Shown here: positions 38,046 to 50,555 of the stretch, piece after piece | How positions within the stretch are numbered: position 1 is the first letter of the stretch | How the letters are laid out: each line of letters opens with the position of its first letter | Assembly (NCBI RefSeq): GCF_000002995.4 | Contig: NW_025062479.1 | Span: forward strand, 16,302,721 to 16,366,720 | Reading direction: 5' to 3' | DNA from: Brugia malayi | Taxonomy: Eukaryota > Nematoda > Chromadorea > Rhabditida > Onchocercidae | DNA length: 64,000 bases | The notes under the pieces: model-generated | What the model was told of the DNA's origin: nothing | Seen by the model: only the letters and a program-made list of their open reading frames with translations | Databases searched by the model: none | Position numbers and translations under genes: made by a program

Positions 38046-41000
38046 CAAATTGATTAAATTATTTGAAAATTTTCATCAAAGTAGGCAATTTAATTGAAAA
38101 AAAAAAAATATTTGTTAACTTGAAATAGCCGCATTTCTTTGTCCATTTCAATTTTATAACATTCTAATATCATTTAGTACAGAAATGTGTTTCTTTTTTC
38201 TTTTTCAGAATAAAAGAAAAGACTGTTCAAATAACTTTTCATTGTAATGCAAAAAATCAAAGTTTGTGAAAATTACTCCACAATGGCGTAGTTTGTTAAG
38301 AAATTTAATTCAATACTTACAAAAAATACATTGAAAAGATTGTATTGTAATTAATCATTCTTCAATACTAAACTTATCATATCGGTATCAAAAATTTTTA
38401 CAAAGACCTTATCAATAAAAATTATTATGCTTATTTAGTTGTTTAATTAATCTTTCGCTTAGAATTTTTTTATCAAAAATAAAGGAATTAATTGTCAGTG
38501 AAAGTATTGGTAAGTATAATAAATTTTTGCAAATAATAATAAAAGGAGAAAAAAAAAAAAAGATTTCCAAACAATTCGAGACGAAAGGTTAATAAGTTTA
38601 AGAAATACTGAGGAGGAAGTAAGTGACACTAGAAGGCGGGCAGAGCAAAAGAAAAATAATTGGGTGATGCTCTATCAGAACAATAATCGTTAAACGATTT
38701 TGATAAAATATCATTACTAATTAAAACTATAAAAGAAAAAATTATGTCACATCAAATTAATCAATTGCTTATAATTTAGCCTAAATTGCTAATTTAATTC
38801 CGTGCAGGACGCATAACTTTAGGTTTTAATTTATTTTTATATAAAATAAACTTATTAGCTCTATTTATTATCATCATTGCAATCATTATTCTTGCTACTG
38901 TCATATTGTTATCATTTTATTTTTAATATTACTATTTATTTAATCATGATAATGTTTACACACCAATTCTGATTTGTCTTATTAGAACTTTTTTGATGAT
39001 AGCAACTTTTTTGTTATTGATGCAAACTTTTATTAAAAAAATTTGTTGTAAACTAAGATTATTACGATTTTATTATTGAATGATCAATCCGTTTAACCAT
39101 ATGTAATTTCCCGATAGGTTGCAAATGAGGATAGATTCTAGGAAAAATGTAATAAAATGTCATACATTGGAAATTTAAATGATTCATGAAGAAGCTTTCA
39201 CGCAGATTAAAAAATAAAAAATAGATAAAACGAGAATAAAATAAATGAAAAAATAAAAAAAATAAAAAATGAAAGTAAGGATTAGAGTGAAACGGTAGTA
39301 AAAAGAAAGTATTCACTTTTTGGTATTAAACGCATTATTATTTTAATCGAAAATATCATTTATACTGCTTGCTTACTTTGGTTTAAGTATGATAAAAAAA
39401 AAGATTTAAAAATAAAGATTTTCTACCATCTAAATTTGTCTGCTATTTAAAGAAAACAGAATCCGGAATCTCATCTGATTTAATTACCAGTGCATGCAAT
39501 AACTGTTACATGTATAATATCTTATTATCACATATTGTATTGTTCATTGACAAATAATATGACAAATTAGTTATTTATTTGAATTTAATTCAGAAAAATT
39601 GAGCAGATTATTTTAGCCTTAGCATCATGATTTTCCAGCTATTTCATCTAAATATTTATAATAGGCAAAATCATTATTTCTTAAAATTTGGTTTCCATTT
39701 TTTTTAGTAACCCATAAAACTTTTCGCTAAGATTTTTTGTGTTATTATCCTTGATTTCAAGTTTATCATTACTTTTCTAAAACGAAAAAAAAGCTGTCTT
39801 TCATAATTAACATCATTACACATTATTTATCGTTTTTTAATTAAAATTAGCAAATCTATTAAGTTTGATTCATTTCCATATTTAACATAAATTTAAATGA
39901 AATAAACATATGTAAAAAGCATTTTTCGCTATTATCCAATTATGGGAGAATTGAACGGTCAAGATTTAAGGTCATCATTGTTTTCCCAAAAATAAATAAA
40001 TAAAAAATAAAATGAGAAGAAAATCGCAAAACGTTAGACTTATTATTATCATTTGTACAAGTATTTTTCTAATAATTGATCTAAATAATTACATTACAGA
40101 AATTCACAGATTTCATGTAATAAATGAAGTAATAAAAGTTCTTTTCAATTTTTAACTTTAAATTTATTCTCATCTATTTGCTCAATTTATTCATTTTATA
40201 GAAACTGGGGATCGTAATAAAAAGTAGAAAAGACATTAAAAATAAATTTTTAATCCTTTTTAATTCTGATGGAAATTTATAATTGCTAAGGAGCAAATTA
40301 AGGAGCAACTATTTTTTTTTTAACTTTCAAGAATAGGTAAATAATTTTTGCCTATTAATAGTGCTTCGTTTTTTCTTCTCACATATGATGATGAATCAAC
40401 AAGAAAAAAGCCATTATCAAAAATTTTTGAAACCGGTATTTTGGTTAAACAAGCGGAAAAGGAAGAAATTATTTATGTTCAACTTTTTCTATTTTTGTTA
40501 AATCTCCTTTTTTTTTTTTTTTTTTGTTTTTTAATTAAACAATGATAAATGTTATGGGAAATAAGCGGAAATTATTAGCTAAAAATAACTGTAATATTAT
40601 ACAAAAAAAAAAAAATTATTTTTAGCAAAATATTTGCATCTTATCACTTTATAAAGGAGAATTTAATGAATACTTTAATAAATTTTATTAAATGAAACAA
40701 GCAATTTAGTCTTAGTTTTCTGTAGAAAGCGATATGCTTCTATAATTTTTAGTTTTTATTCATAATATTTGATAACAGAGAAAATCTGTAATTGAAATCT
40801 TTTATCCTTATCATTTTTTATACTTTTTTTTCCATGAGAATATTTTTTGATGACATATTAGAAGGAACATTTTTACAAAACAATGACTGAATTTTACCTT
40901 TTCAAGGTAATTTCCAAATATGTAATTAAATTAATGATCGCTTCTTGATGTTGCACTCTATAAAATCGTTTGTAATTTGACTGAATGATTTGACTGTTCT

Positions 41001-41052
41001 ACTCATTTCTTCAACTTATATCAAAACAATCAAATCTTTTGATTCTTCTTAA
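38046..41052. other. Intergenic region between divergent genes
   Basis: About 3 kb between the UNC-93-like gene (minus) and the small secreted gene (plus), so it probably contains both promoters. It is AT-rich. A frame at 40,346-40,545 is open on both strands but has no start, no phase-consistent neighbour and no recognisable product. Confidence 0.5.
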
Positions 41053-41065
41053 GAACAACAAAGAA

Positions 41066-41766
41066 ATGACAAAATTCTTAGTTTCATTGTTTCTGTAAGT
41101 TTTATTTTTCATTCTTTGATATTTTTGGATTACTTTTACTTTTAAAAAAATCGAAGCAAATAAAGTGATATATTTTATGCATTTGAATGGATGGAATGCT
41201 TTTACTTTCTTCAAATTGAAGTTATTTCAAAAATTTCATTTTTGGAATTTAAAATAGATATTAAAATAAACGCTAGTAATTTCAGATTACAAATTATCGT
41301 ACCAGTGATTATTAGTCAAGTGTACAATTCCTTTAATGATAACATAGTAGGAGATGGGGTATGCGTTTTTGTAATTTCTCCTTTATATCAATATCTAAAT
41401 TCTTTTTGAATATCGTTCGAGTTTTTCCAGATATATTTATAAACTATCTGCTAAGAATAACTAATTTCAAATTATTTAAATTTAACCACCTGTAATTTTC
41501 AGTCATTGAATAATAACGGAAATAGTGGGATGCGTAGAAGTGATGAAATTCGCAGATCCAACAACAAAGAGAAGCGTAGGAATCGTCCCAACGCATACGG
41601 TTTTATTGGAGGATTTGGTTACTTTGGTAGATTAGATGAGAGTGATAGTCGCAAACCTGAATCGAACCGCAATCGCAGAAGAGATTATGAAAATACAGGA
41701 TTTGATTTCGGTGGTTGGTTTTATTATCCATTTGATCCCAGAAGATGGATTTTTAACAATCCCTAA
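41066..41766 (+). CDS. Small secreted basic protein; candidate neuropeptide-type precursor
   Basis: Three exons in agreeing phase: 41066-41094, 41286-41358 and 41503-41766, giving 121 residues. The split signal peptide (MTKFLVSLFL, then LQIIVPVIIS) is strongly hydrophobic and joins exactly across intron 1. The rest is rich in Arg, Asn and Gly/aromatic residues. Basic clusters (NKEKRR near residue 53, NRNRRR near 93, DPRR near 112) flank two peptide-like segments. The first is NRPNAYGFIGGFGYFG followed by Arg, i.e. a Gly-Arg amidation/cleavage signature. The second is the aromatic segment around DYENTGFDFGGWFYYPFDP. There are no cysteines after the signal region. A TTCTTAAG acceptor 12 nt before ATG suggests trans-splicing, and AATAAA follows at 41829. 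Alternatives are a structural or cuticle-associated secreted protein, or an antimicrobial-type peptide. Confidence 0.78.
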
Positions 41767-41828
41767 TTTTTCAATTTATAATGTTTTTAATTAATTGACT
41801 GGATACTTCAACTGTAATATGATTCACT

Positions 41829-41834
41829 AATAAA
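41829..41834 (+). terminator. AATAAA polyadenylation signal
   Basis: Canonical signal 62 bp after the stop codon of the small secreted gene. Confidence 0.6.
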
Positions 41835-43303
41835 AAGAAAACTCTGACTTCATCGCAATAAGTTAAATTGCTCATGATTTTTACATTATATAATTTAATA
41901 AAATGATTTCACCCTTTCGCCAATCATTTTTTATTTCATGAAATCACACATTTCTGCTTCTTGCCATTTGTAACTCCCTGATTTTAGGTAATTTTATTAA
42001 CTGCTCAAGTATTATTTCATTCCTTAGTTAATATTATAAATGATAAATAAAATTTTTGGTCAGTTAAATTTCAGAAAAAAATGTTCTGCTACAAAATATA
42101 AATTGTTGTTACGCACACAATACACATTTGTCATAATGTTTTATCATCGACCATAATTCTCGATTCTGACCAGAAATCTAATTTCTAAATGTTTATTTAG
42201 ATTATACTGCTACTATATAAAACAAATTATATTATTCAAATAAATCTACGAATTTAAATTCATAAAACTTGTAAAGAAGTTTAAAACAATTTTTTTATTT
42301 TTAAATTTTATTTTTTCATTTTTCTGGAATTGCAAATATCTAAGGTTAGCATCACTATCATAGGTTTAATGAACTGGAAACACTGTTTTCGGCTAATTAA
42401 TTTTTGTTGGCAAAGATTGCAAAAAAAAGTTTATAAAAAATTCATGAATAACGACCAATGACAATTGCTATATTAAAGAATCACCAATCAATGGCTTTTT
42501 TTCCTTCGAAATCAAAAATCAAAAACTAATTGCTATGTATTAAATTCTTTTACTTAATGCCATTTGCTACTATCATTGAGTTGTTTACGTTTTACAAATA
42601 ATGAATTTCACAAGTGCAACTATGAAGTATTTACGTAATGCTTTTTTTAATTCACGTTAATTTTGGTATATTATTACATCTTGCAATTAACGTAAATGAT
42701 TGAAAAGCACTGAGACGAGTTTACATAATCGTGTAAACGTGCAGCTAGAAAATACTTTTCTTTTTTCTAAATGTCATTATTGAAGCATTATTCGTCTGAT
42801 TTATTACTTTCCATAATAAATTAAGTTCTTCGAAAATGATTGTTGTTCTAATTCCATCACAATAAATTAAATTACCCATATGAAATTGATAAATCCTATA
42901 TTAATTTATATATTGAACCATTTCTGATTTATTGTAAACAAAAAAACGAAACATTCAGACAAGTATTTCTATTAAAGAAAAAAATTTGCATTGGACGGAA
43001 AAATTATCTGAACGGATTTTTCATTAATATCCGGAATTTATAACAAATTGACATAGCGAACGGTTGAATTAAAATGATTTTTTAAGTCTAATGGTTAGTA
43101 AGCGCATATGTTATTTGTGACAAGATATGAATGATGTGATTTCCAATTTAAGTTGCATATTGCAATGCATTCATTATTGCAATTTTTATAATTCTTCCAA
43201 TTTCTGATACTAAATTTAATGCATTAGGTGATTTCACACAGACTTTGTTTTATAAATAAATATTTTAGATTTATCAACTACATGTAGTGTTTAATTTATT
43301 TAG
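41835..43303. other. Intergenic region, nothing recognised
   Basis: About 1.5 kb of AT-rich DNA between two plus-strand secreted-protein genes. It presumably contains the promoter of the transthyretin-like gene. No coding frame with sensible composition was seen. Confidence 0.6.
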
Positions 43304-43309
43304 ATAAAT

Positions 43310-45410
43310 ATGATATCTCACCCATATATGTTATTATTCCCTGTGTTTATATCAGCAATAGTCGGTAAATCAGTTACGGATGATGTTCCGAGAAGTAAAA
43401 TCAGAGTTCCGGTGCCAGTTAATATTTCCGGAGTAATGTTTTGCAATCGTGTGTCAGCCTATGCAGTGCTTATTAATATCGTGGAAGAAGTTCCATGTTT
43501 GTTTTTCGTAATTTTTAAATCTAAACTACCTACTTTAACCCTTTTTTAACTTCCAGGTTTATTCATTAGTAAAATTATGTTTTTATTTCTTTGTCTGAAA
43601 TTTCCGTGAATGTAGTTTTATCATTATATAAAACTGATTTTAAAAATCATAGAAAATTTCCCTTGATCATTAAAACAAAATTTTCTTTTTTTGTAGAAGA
43701 GAATGACGTAGCAAATGACAAAGAAACTTGTCCTTCAATCTTCCAGTAATTGCAAATTCTCTTCTTTGTATTCATATTTTTATATATAGCATTTTTCTTT
43801 ACTGATTATGAAATACAAATTCAATGATGATTAAAGATTATTATTATTACCGTAAGCATCATTCTTGCTTACGTTTACCCGCCACGTATCAACTCTATAT
43901 TATATTACTTATCATACAACACATATTATAATCATTATCCATCCTTTATCACAATATTATTCACTTTCATCATCTGTCACTATTATAAGTAAACTCATAT
44001 TAATATTACGCAACGATCACATTACGTAGCAGTAAAATTGAAACTAATAATTTTAATAAATATATATAATTTTAAGATGAGGCAGAAGAAGGTAAGAAAT
44101 ACGGTAAATTACGAATTAGCGACTACAAACTTTCTGACCGCGATGGTTATTTCGAGATCGTCGGTCGCAGATATATTATAACGGATCTGTTGTTATTGAA
44201 TATTACTCACCATTGCTTGCCAAATTCAAAACGGAAAAAGTATCGGGTTAGAAGATTCTGAAAATTTGTTAGGCTAACAGAAAATTAATCATTCTGCAGA
44301 TGTTTAATAATAATGTAAAAAAAAATTTTTTCTTTATTCATCAAGATTTTACAACTACAAACACAATGAAAATTTAATTGCTGATATAGTTTCTATTCTA
44401 ATTTACTGACATACCCACTGAATACATTTTCAGACCTATTTTCTGTTTTTGATTATTTAATTATTTTAAAATTAAGTTTAATAATTCTTTCATCATTTTT
44501 ATGTAAGAATAGCTGATTATGGTACAGGAAAATACGTCGTGAAAGTTTGTTGGGGTTCTTAGCAATTGCTATAATAAATATATATTCAATTGACCGGATA
44601 GATTTTACTTTGAGAAAATTTGATTGAAATTTGAGTAATTGTTAGATTGTAATTTGAATGATCTGATGGGAAGTAAATTATAGCGCTGCAAAATACAAGC
44701 ACATTGGTTTTTAAGAAATGTTTAAAAGAAGTTAAATGTCTCAATTGAACTCCTTGCAAAGTGGTAATGAATGATGTCCAACAAAGAATTTTTAGCATTA
44801 AATGAATCGGTTATTTTAATGAATATGAGCTTAGTGCATATATATATTAAACCAGTGTAGTTTTTTTCGACAGATGAGCAATCCACGTTATCCATCAGAA
44901 TACATTTTTCTTCTACTGACAGTGACTGAGTTATAAATAAATAAATGTACCTGCAAAATTTGCAGTACATCGTACACTTATGATTCCAACATCATCCCCT
45001 ACCCTCTGTCATTTTGCATATTGGAAAATGATTTTTTTGTCATCCATAGGTCATTGTTGGCAGCATCCTTCACTTTTATTAACTTATATAATGAAAGTAT
45101 GCAAATATAAATTTTTAAATTTCAAATATTTCCATATCAGATTTGAAATTGAAAATGCAGATTGTGGACAGTTTCAAAAAATTGACACTTTCTTCAAGAA
45201 ATTGAACGATATTTATTGATATGTAATGTATTTCAGAACTGCTTTACAAATATCATGTACAGAATTCGCAGTGATCTAAAAAATATGAGATATAATGTCG
45301 GTGAAATTTATCTGGATCGATTAGAATTGCAAAATAATGTGCAATGCCGTGAATGGCCCTATGAATATCCTCAATTCGTTAAAGATTATATCGCCAAAAA
45401 TCCAACATAA
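43310..45410 (+). CDS. Transthyretin-like (TTL) family secreted protein, divergent
   Basis: Three exons, phase-consistent: 43310-43496, 44077-44246 and 45237-45410, giving 176 residues. The signal peptide is MISHPYMLLFPVFISAIVGKS. The TTL fold follows in its usual order: VNISGVMFCNR (first strand, single Cys), a variable loop (VEEVPYEAEEGKKYG), the DRDGYFEIVGRR strand (family pattern D-x-x-G-x-F), LNITHHC (equivalent to the usual IYHDC), a basic CFTNIMYRI segment, and MRYNVGEIYLDRLEL (equivalent to the YDIGTINL end). The family is secreted, nematode-specific and large; a few members act in apoptotic-cell recognition or neuroprotection, but most are unassigned. The C-terminus carries an unusual extra tail (CREWPYEYPQFVKDY). 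The exon 1 donor T|GTTTGT was chosen because it alone gives the phase of exon 2. The leader is only 6 nt after a TTATTTAG acceptor. Confidence 0.87.
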
Positions 45411-45936
45411 ATTAAATGTGACTCTAAGATATCACTTATTCCTAATATAACTCTGTATTTCCTTTCTTATTTTCATGTTTGGAATTTATTATATTATTTA
45501 TTAATTTAAAATTTCACTCAATTGTACATAAATATATTTAATACATGATTTCAAACAGCAATTAAAAATATGCAGTTTTAATTTTGATAAATTGAAAGTA
45601 TTATATGTGATCTTCGTGCATTATATTCATTTAAGTTTAACACCTTTGTCGAATTTTGGCAAGTTTCGAATTAAAGATAACTGTAAAAAAAATAAAAAAA
45701 ATCAAAAAGAAGTTGCAGCTGTAAAATTATTTTTTACAGAAAATTTTGTCCAAATTTTGCAGCATTCCAAAAAAAAAAAATGGTTTTGTGATATTACGTC
45801 TTCATGTTTTAAATGTGGAAAATGTTGCACATTTCAGCATTTAATTTCATCAGTAATATTAATTGCACATTTATTTCACAAAAAGAAACAATAAAAAATA
45901 TTTCATATTAATTAAAATAAAAAAATATTTCAGAGA
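45411..45936. other. 3' flank of the TTL gene
   Basis: AT-rich. A non-ATG frame at 45592-45894 contains CFKCGKCC but is otherwise lysine/phenylalanine-rich low-complexity sequence with no splice support, so no gene is called. Confidence 0.5.
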
Positions 45937-46590
45937 ATGATTCTTACCACTTTTCGATTTTTATTTCAGCTATTATTATCTAACCAGTGATGTTATTTAT
46001 AAACCAGACCTTTTCTGAGAAATCCACAATATTTGCTACTATCTGTTAATCCATATATTATTCGTTCATCTGTTTGCCAGGATTTACCTAATTTTCACAA
46101 AGATTATCAAATCAATTTCGATTCGCTGCGTAAACGAAAATAACCAGGAAACATCGTAGCAAGTTTTATGTGGTTTTTTCTCATTTCATTAACATTTGTT
46201 CCATTTTTCTTTATATAATTAATCGAAGTTTAATTCTTCTGCTTTGGCTGTACTTTGTGCTTAACGAAAATTTTTAATTATTTTGAAACGCAAATCGAAA
46301 TTAAGTACTACAGAAGCAATACATCCGTAATAATGATTGAAGTGGATCTAACTTGGCGCAAAATGAGATATGAATTATAAAATCGGATGTTGTGATATGA
46401 AGGAGATATTCTATTATCAAGTAAAACTAGGAAATAGCATTAAGAATGAGACATTCTTCTACTTATTGCTGCCTGTCACTTTAGACTGTTTGTTTTGATG
46501 TATGTACAAAGTGCAACATTTACCCCCAATTCCACCACACCTGCAACGAAAAAGTCATTCTTCTCACTTTACCAAAGGACAATCAAATGA
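45937..46590 (+). CDS. Candidate tiny secreted peptide gene (two exons)
   Basis: A TATTTCAG acceptor 3 nt before ATG 45937 opens a hydrophobic start (MILTTFRFLFQLLLSN). A donor at 45986 (CA|GTGATG) and an acceptor at 46484 (CACTTTAG) join in frame to a second exon ending at TGA 46588-46590, giving 51 residues with a Thr/Ser/Pro-rich tail. The second exon has an alternative, much longer open frame from the same acceptor to TAG at 46865, in a different phase. It is Cys-containing (VCTKCNIYPQFHHTC) and unusually C-rich at third codon positions. I cannot tell which frame, if either, is used. The segment 46485-46850 is clearly less AT-rich than its surroundings. Confidence 0.3.
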
Positions 46591-46865
46591 CCCCAACGCC
46601 TACCACTTCAACGATTCCAAAATGCACCGTCCACAACAAACACTTCTTCACAGAAACCTTCACTAAACTAAGGACTATTTCCAAAAAATCAGAAGATAAA
46701 ACGGGATTGAGTCCTACTCAGCCAATATTAGAGACAATTCCGCAAAGATTGTGCAGTGGTTTAATGGATGAGAGAGGCAAACACAGAAAAATTACTTTTA
46801 GCTGTGATATAGTTAATATGATGGAGTGCCATTTTAGGATTTTTTCATACTTTAATATCCTATAG

Positions 46866-49510
46866 TTAAGTGAAACTCCCAGAAAGCAAACTCTCATGAC
46901 CACTAACCAATCGTTACTCTTGCAAGACTTCCGAAAATATCTTTATAACCATGAACACTTAAATTTCGATGCATTTTTGAGAAATTAATATCTCATTTAA
47001 TTAATGCTTTATGGTATTTTCGTTCAGTTATTGTGAGCAGTGTATAATATTACTTAATGAATCATTATTGGAACAGTTGTTTGTCATTAATATCATATGT
47101 TGCTCTTCTCTCTTTGCACAAAATTAGTATATCAAAGGAAACAATAAATTGCTTTATTAAATTCTATGAGTGGTATCTATTTATTTATTTAAGTTATTGA
47201 GTAATTTTTAACATAGATAAAATTAAAAGTGGCTGAAAATCCATTAACTTTGACATATATTAGAGGGACGAATTCAATTATTAAATAAATACTTATTTAA
47301 AATTTGATAATATATAAAAAACACCATACAGCGCAATCTATAACAATCTAAAGCATTTCAAATTTGTGAAAAGCCGAACAGATCCAAAAATTGCCAAAAC
47401 CTGAATTGAACAAATGTTTGAATGTTACTGCTTATGGGAATGATGATTTAAATCAACGGAAAAGATAAGAATAACTGTTTATTAATTTATCAGAACATAA
47501 ATTTATCAAAAAGAAATTAAATGAAGTAAATATGTCCAAAAATATCCAGTAATTATGAAAATCCAAAAAGTATACATATAAAAAAGATTGTGATAAGTTC
47601 AATATCGTTTCTTCCTCGATTTTAAAACACTTGCTGCTTACAAGAAATTAACTTCTAACCAATACTTAATTAACCATATTTTAAAATAACTAGAAACTAA
47701 TCTAAAGTTAAATTAAATGACAGGATGAATTGCAGCTGAATATGAGTACCAAGAAGTAATAATTAATTAAATGATATAACTTAAAAAATAATCATTCTGA
47801 CTTTAATGCTTTATTTACAGTTCATGGTGAAACAAGTTGATCTTCTAATTGATTAAACTAAAACAAAAATATGTGTAAAAATCGTGAAATGAATACTGTC
47901 AATTCTTAATCTCTTAGAATATTCAAAAATTAAATTCAGAAGATGGCTTTTAATTAATTGATTGAGCTAATTATACCATGTAAAGATCAAGTGAGTTAAA
48001 TGAACGTTTGATTCTGAAACTGATTTTTGGAAAATTGAACATTTAAAAAAGCATTCAAAGAATTAAAATCGAATTAATCAATGAAAATTAAAAATTTGAA
48101 AATGATATGATTACGATTAAGTGTAGCCATCAATTTTGCTCATGAAATAATCAACAACAATGAGAAACACATTATCAGCAATAACGTGCTGTTTAATGTT
48201 TATGTTAATAATTCATGAACAACTGGAATAGTGAAATAAACAGCTAGTAATTAAAGAACAAAAAGAAAAAAATCAGTGAACAAAAGATGAAACAAAGATA
48301 TAAAAAGTTTTTCTAATTCTAACATAATCTGTTCTTAATTAGAATTGATCAAGATTTTAATTTAGATATCAATCAAAAGAAAAAAGGGAATATTGCACAG
48401 AAAAGTACATAGATATTATCAAAATTTATCAAATATTCCAACTCCTTTTTTTTTGGTTATTGAGTTGCAAATAAATAATAAGACAAATTGAATAGAAAGA
48501 GTTAGTTATGCATCAAATTTAATTAAACTGATTATTTGATCTTACAATTTTATGACAAATTAGCCAGTTGGTCATTTTCTTCCTTGTCCATATCATTCCG
48601 ATCATTTACAGTCGATCATACATTGTTGATGTTTAGAAGACGTGATGTTTTGACATCAAATTACAATGCATATTTTGAATTAATGAAATTGAAAAAATCC
48701 GTTAAATTATTGGCCGAGATTTGTAACACCAACATGATTCACCATATAAATCAGTAAATTTTGTTGATCATTTGTTTAACCAAATATATGATATATAGCT
48801 AAAAAAAATTGCTTTATACGAATTTCATGATCAAAAAGATAGAATATAAAGTGGAACCAAATTAAGAAATAACATCACCCACATGGATTTCAATCATTTA
48901 ATTCAGGATAGCTACTCAATTATCATAATATCGTATCAAACGATAATAATTAATCAAGGCATTACCTCTAGATAGCAATTATTGTATCCATTTTGAAAGA
49001 AGCATTATTTGTCGATTGAAAAGAAGAAATACACTTAACAAATTCGCAGCAGCAATTCATTGAAATGAAGGAAATTCATAAGAAGCATGGAAAGAAAGAA
49101 AAGAGCCAAAAAATTATGAAAAGATTTTGTAAACAGCAAAATAATCTGATTCAAATTGTTTAACTCAATATGAAGAGGCAACAGACAGCAGTTGCTGTTA
49201 GTGATGAGACTTTAGAGCTAAGCACGAACATTTGAGCTCACGAGCTATTGGCACTGCAAAGAATATCTTAGCAGCATAACGGAAGTAAATGATTGAAATG
49301 AAATAAATTCGTCTGTGAGTGTTATGGCAATAGTTGTTCCAAGCATTGTTAAGCTATGCTCAATCAGTCAATTTTCGTATTTTAGTACTATTTAAATCAG
49401 AAATTAAATCCACATATATATATGAATGATAACCAATAAACAGATTTTTCATTCGCAATGAGCTACTTTAAGCCATTAGCATCAGCTGTGATAACAATGT
49501 ATTTTGTATG

Positions 49511-49554
<44 letters not shown>

Positions 49555-50555
49555 CGCTCATAGATGATGAAGGAAATGATGATCATATCATTACGTTCAA
49601 CTATCATCAACATCACTATTACAAAACTTATCTCTGTATCTCTTCTAGCTACCATTTATTTTGTTAATTCTAAATTGAATTTTTTTTTGCAATCATTGAA
49701 ATTGATTTCTGTGATTAAAAAAAAAAAAAAGAAACAAAAACAAAAGTAAAAATATTGATGTAGTAGAAACGATTGAGTCAAAATGAATAGGCAGGCATTA
49801 AACAGGTCAATTAATCTTAAAACGTTCAAATTTCAGTATAATATTTGAAAATCTATCAAGATAATCGTAATAGAAGGAAGGTAGAAAATAAACATTGTAA
49901 AGAGTTCCAATGTGAAAAATGTTTTCACCCTTGAATGACGTCAATAAAATTTTTAAAATGAAGATTAAGTGGATGTGGTAGGTTTAAAATTGAAAAAAAA
50001 AAAAAAATGAGAGTATGTTAAATAAAACGAATGTTTAAGAAATGATTGGGCGATGGGTATGCAATGTAGTGCGATATCACTGACCATTTATAAATATAAA
50101 TATGTCTGCTAGCTTGATTTTTTTTTCTGTGATTTACAATGTTGTTTGATACAGTAATTGATGATATATTTTATCAACATGATATAATAAATTTAATTCA
50201 TCTGGTATTCAACAACAAAATGACATGAAAAACTTTGTATGAATAGCTGATTAAGAACCGAATTAATAGATCATCAAAAATGATCAACAAACAATCTCTT
50301 CTAAGTTTTGCAAAATAGCAGAATAGAAATAAATGGAATTGAAATGATGTTTACTTTTTTGTTTTTTTGAAAGAAAAGAAACACAGTAATGCAAATGTAG
50401 AATAGTTTAATATGATGGTAAGGGTGATATGGGATGGGAGATATTCGGTATGGAAGGATAAGCAAAGTTAAATAAAAACGTTATAAATTGGTATAAAATG
50501 TATAGTAAATGCTATATAATAATACGATAATGATAAGGGATGATACCAGAAATAT
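46866..50555. other. Intergenic region, no supported gene
   Basis: About 3.7 kb of AT-rich DNA between the candidate peptide gene and the sushi-domain gene. A frame at 48536-48757 lacks ATG support and splice context. A dinucleotide microsatellite lies at 49511-49554. Confidence 0.55.
49511..49554 (+). repeat. Compound (CA)10(TA)12 microsatellite
   Basis: Twenty bases of CA repeats run directly into 24 bases of TA repeats. It is likely to be length-polymorphic. Confidence 0.95.

Noticed and set aside
39062..39316. 84-aa phenylalanine-rich minus frame as a first exon of the UNC-93-like gene
   Set aside because: AT-rich noise, with no donor in the required phase. The ATG at 38004 with an SL-type acceptor explains the start better.
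45592..45894. 100-aa plus frame with CFKCGKCC
   Set aside because: No ATG start, lysine/phenylalanine-rich, no splice context; the short Cys motif is not enough.
48536..48757. 73-aa plus frame
   Set aside because: Non-ATG start, no acceptor or donor in phase, no recognisable domain.
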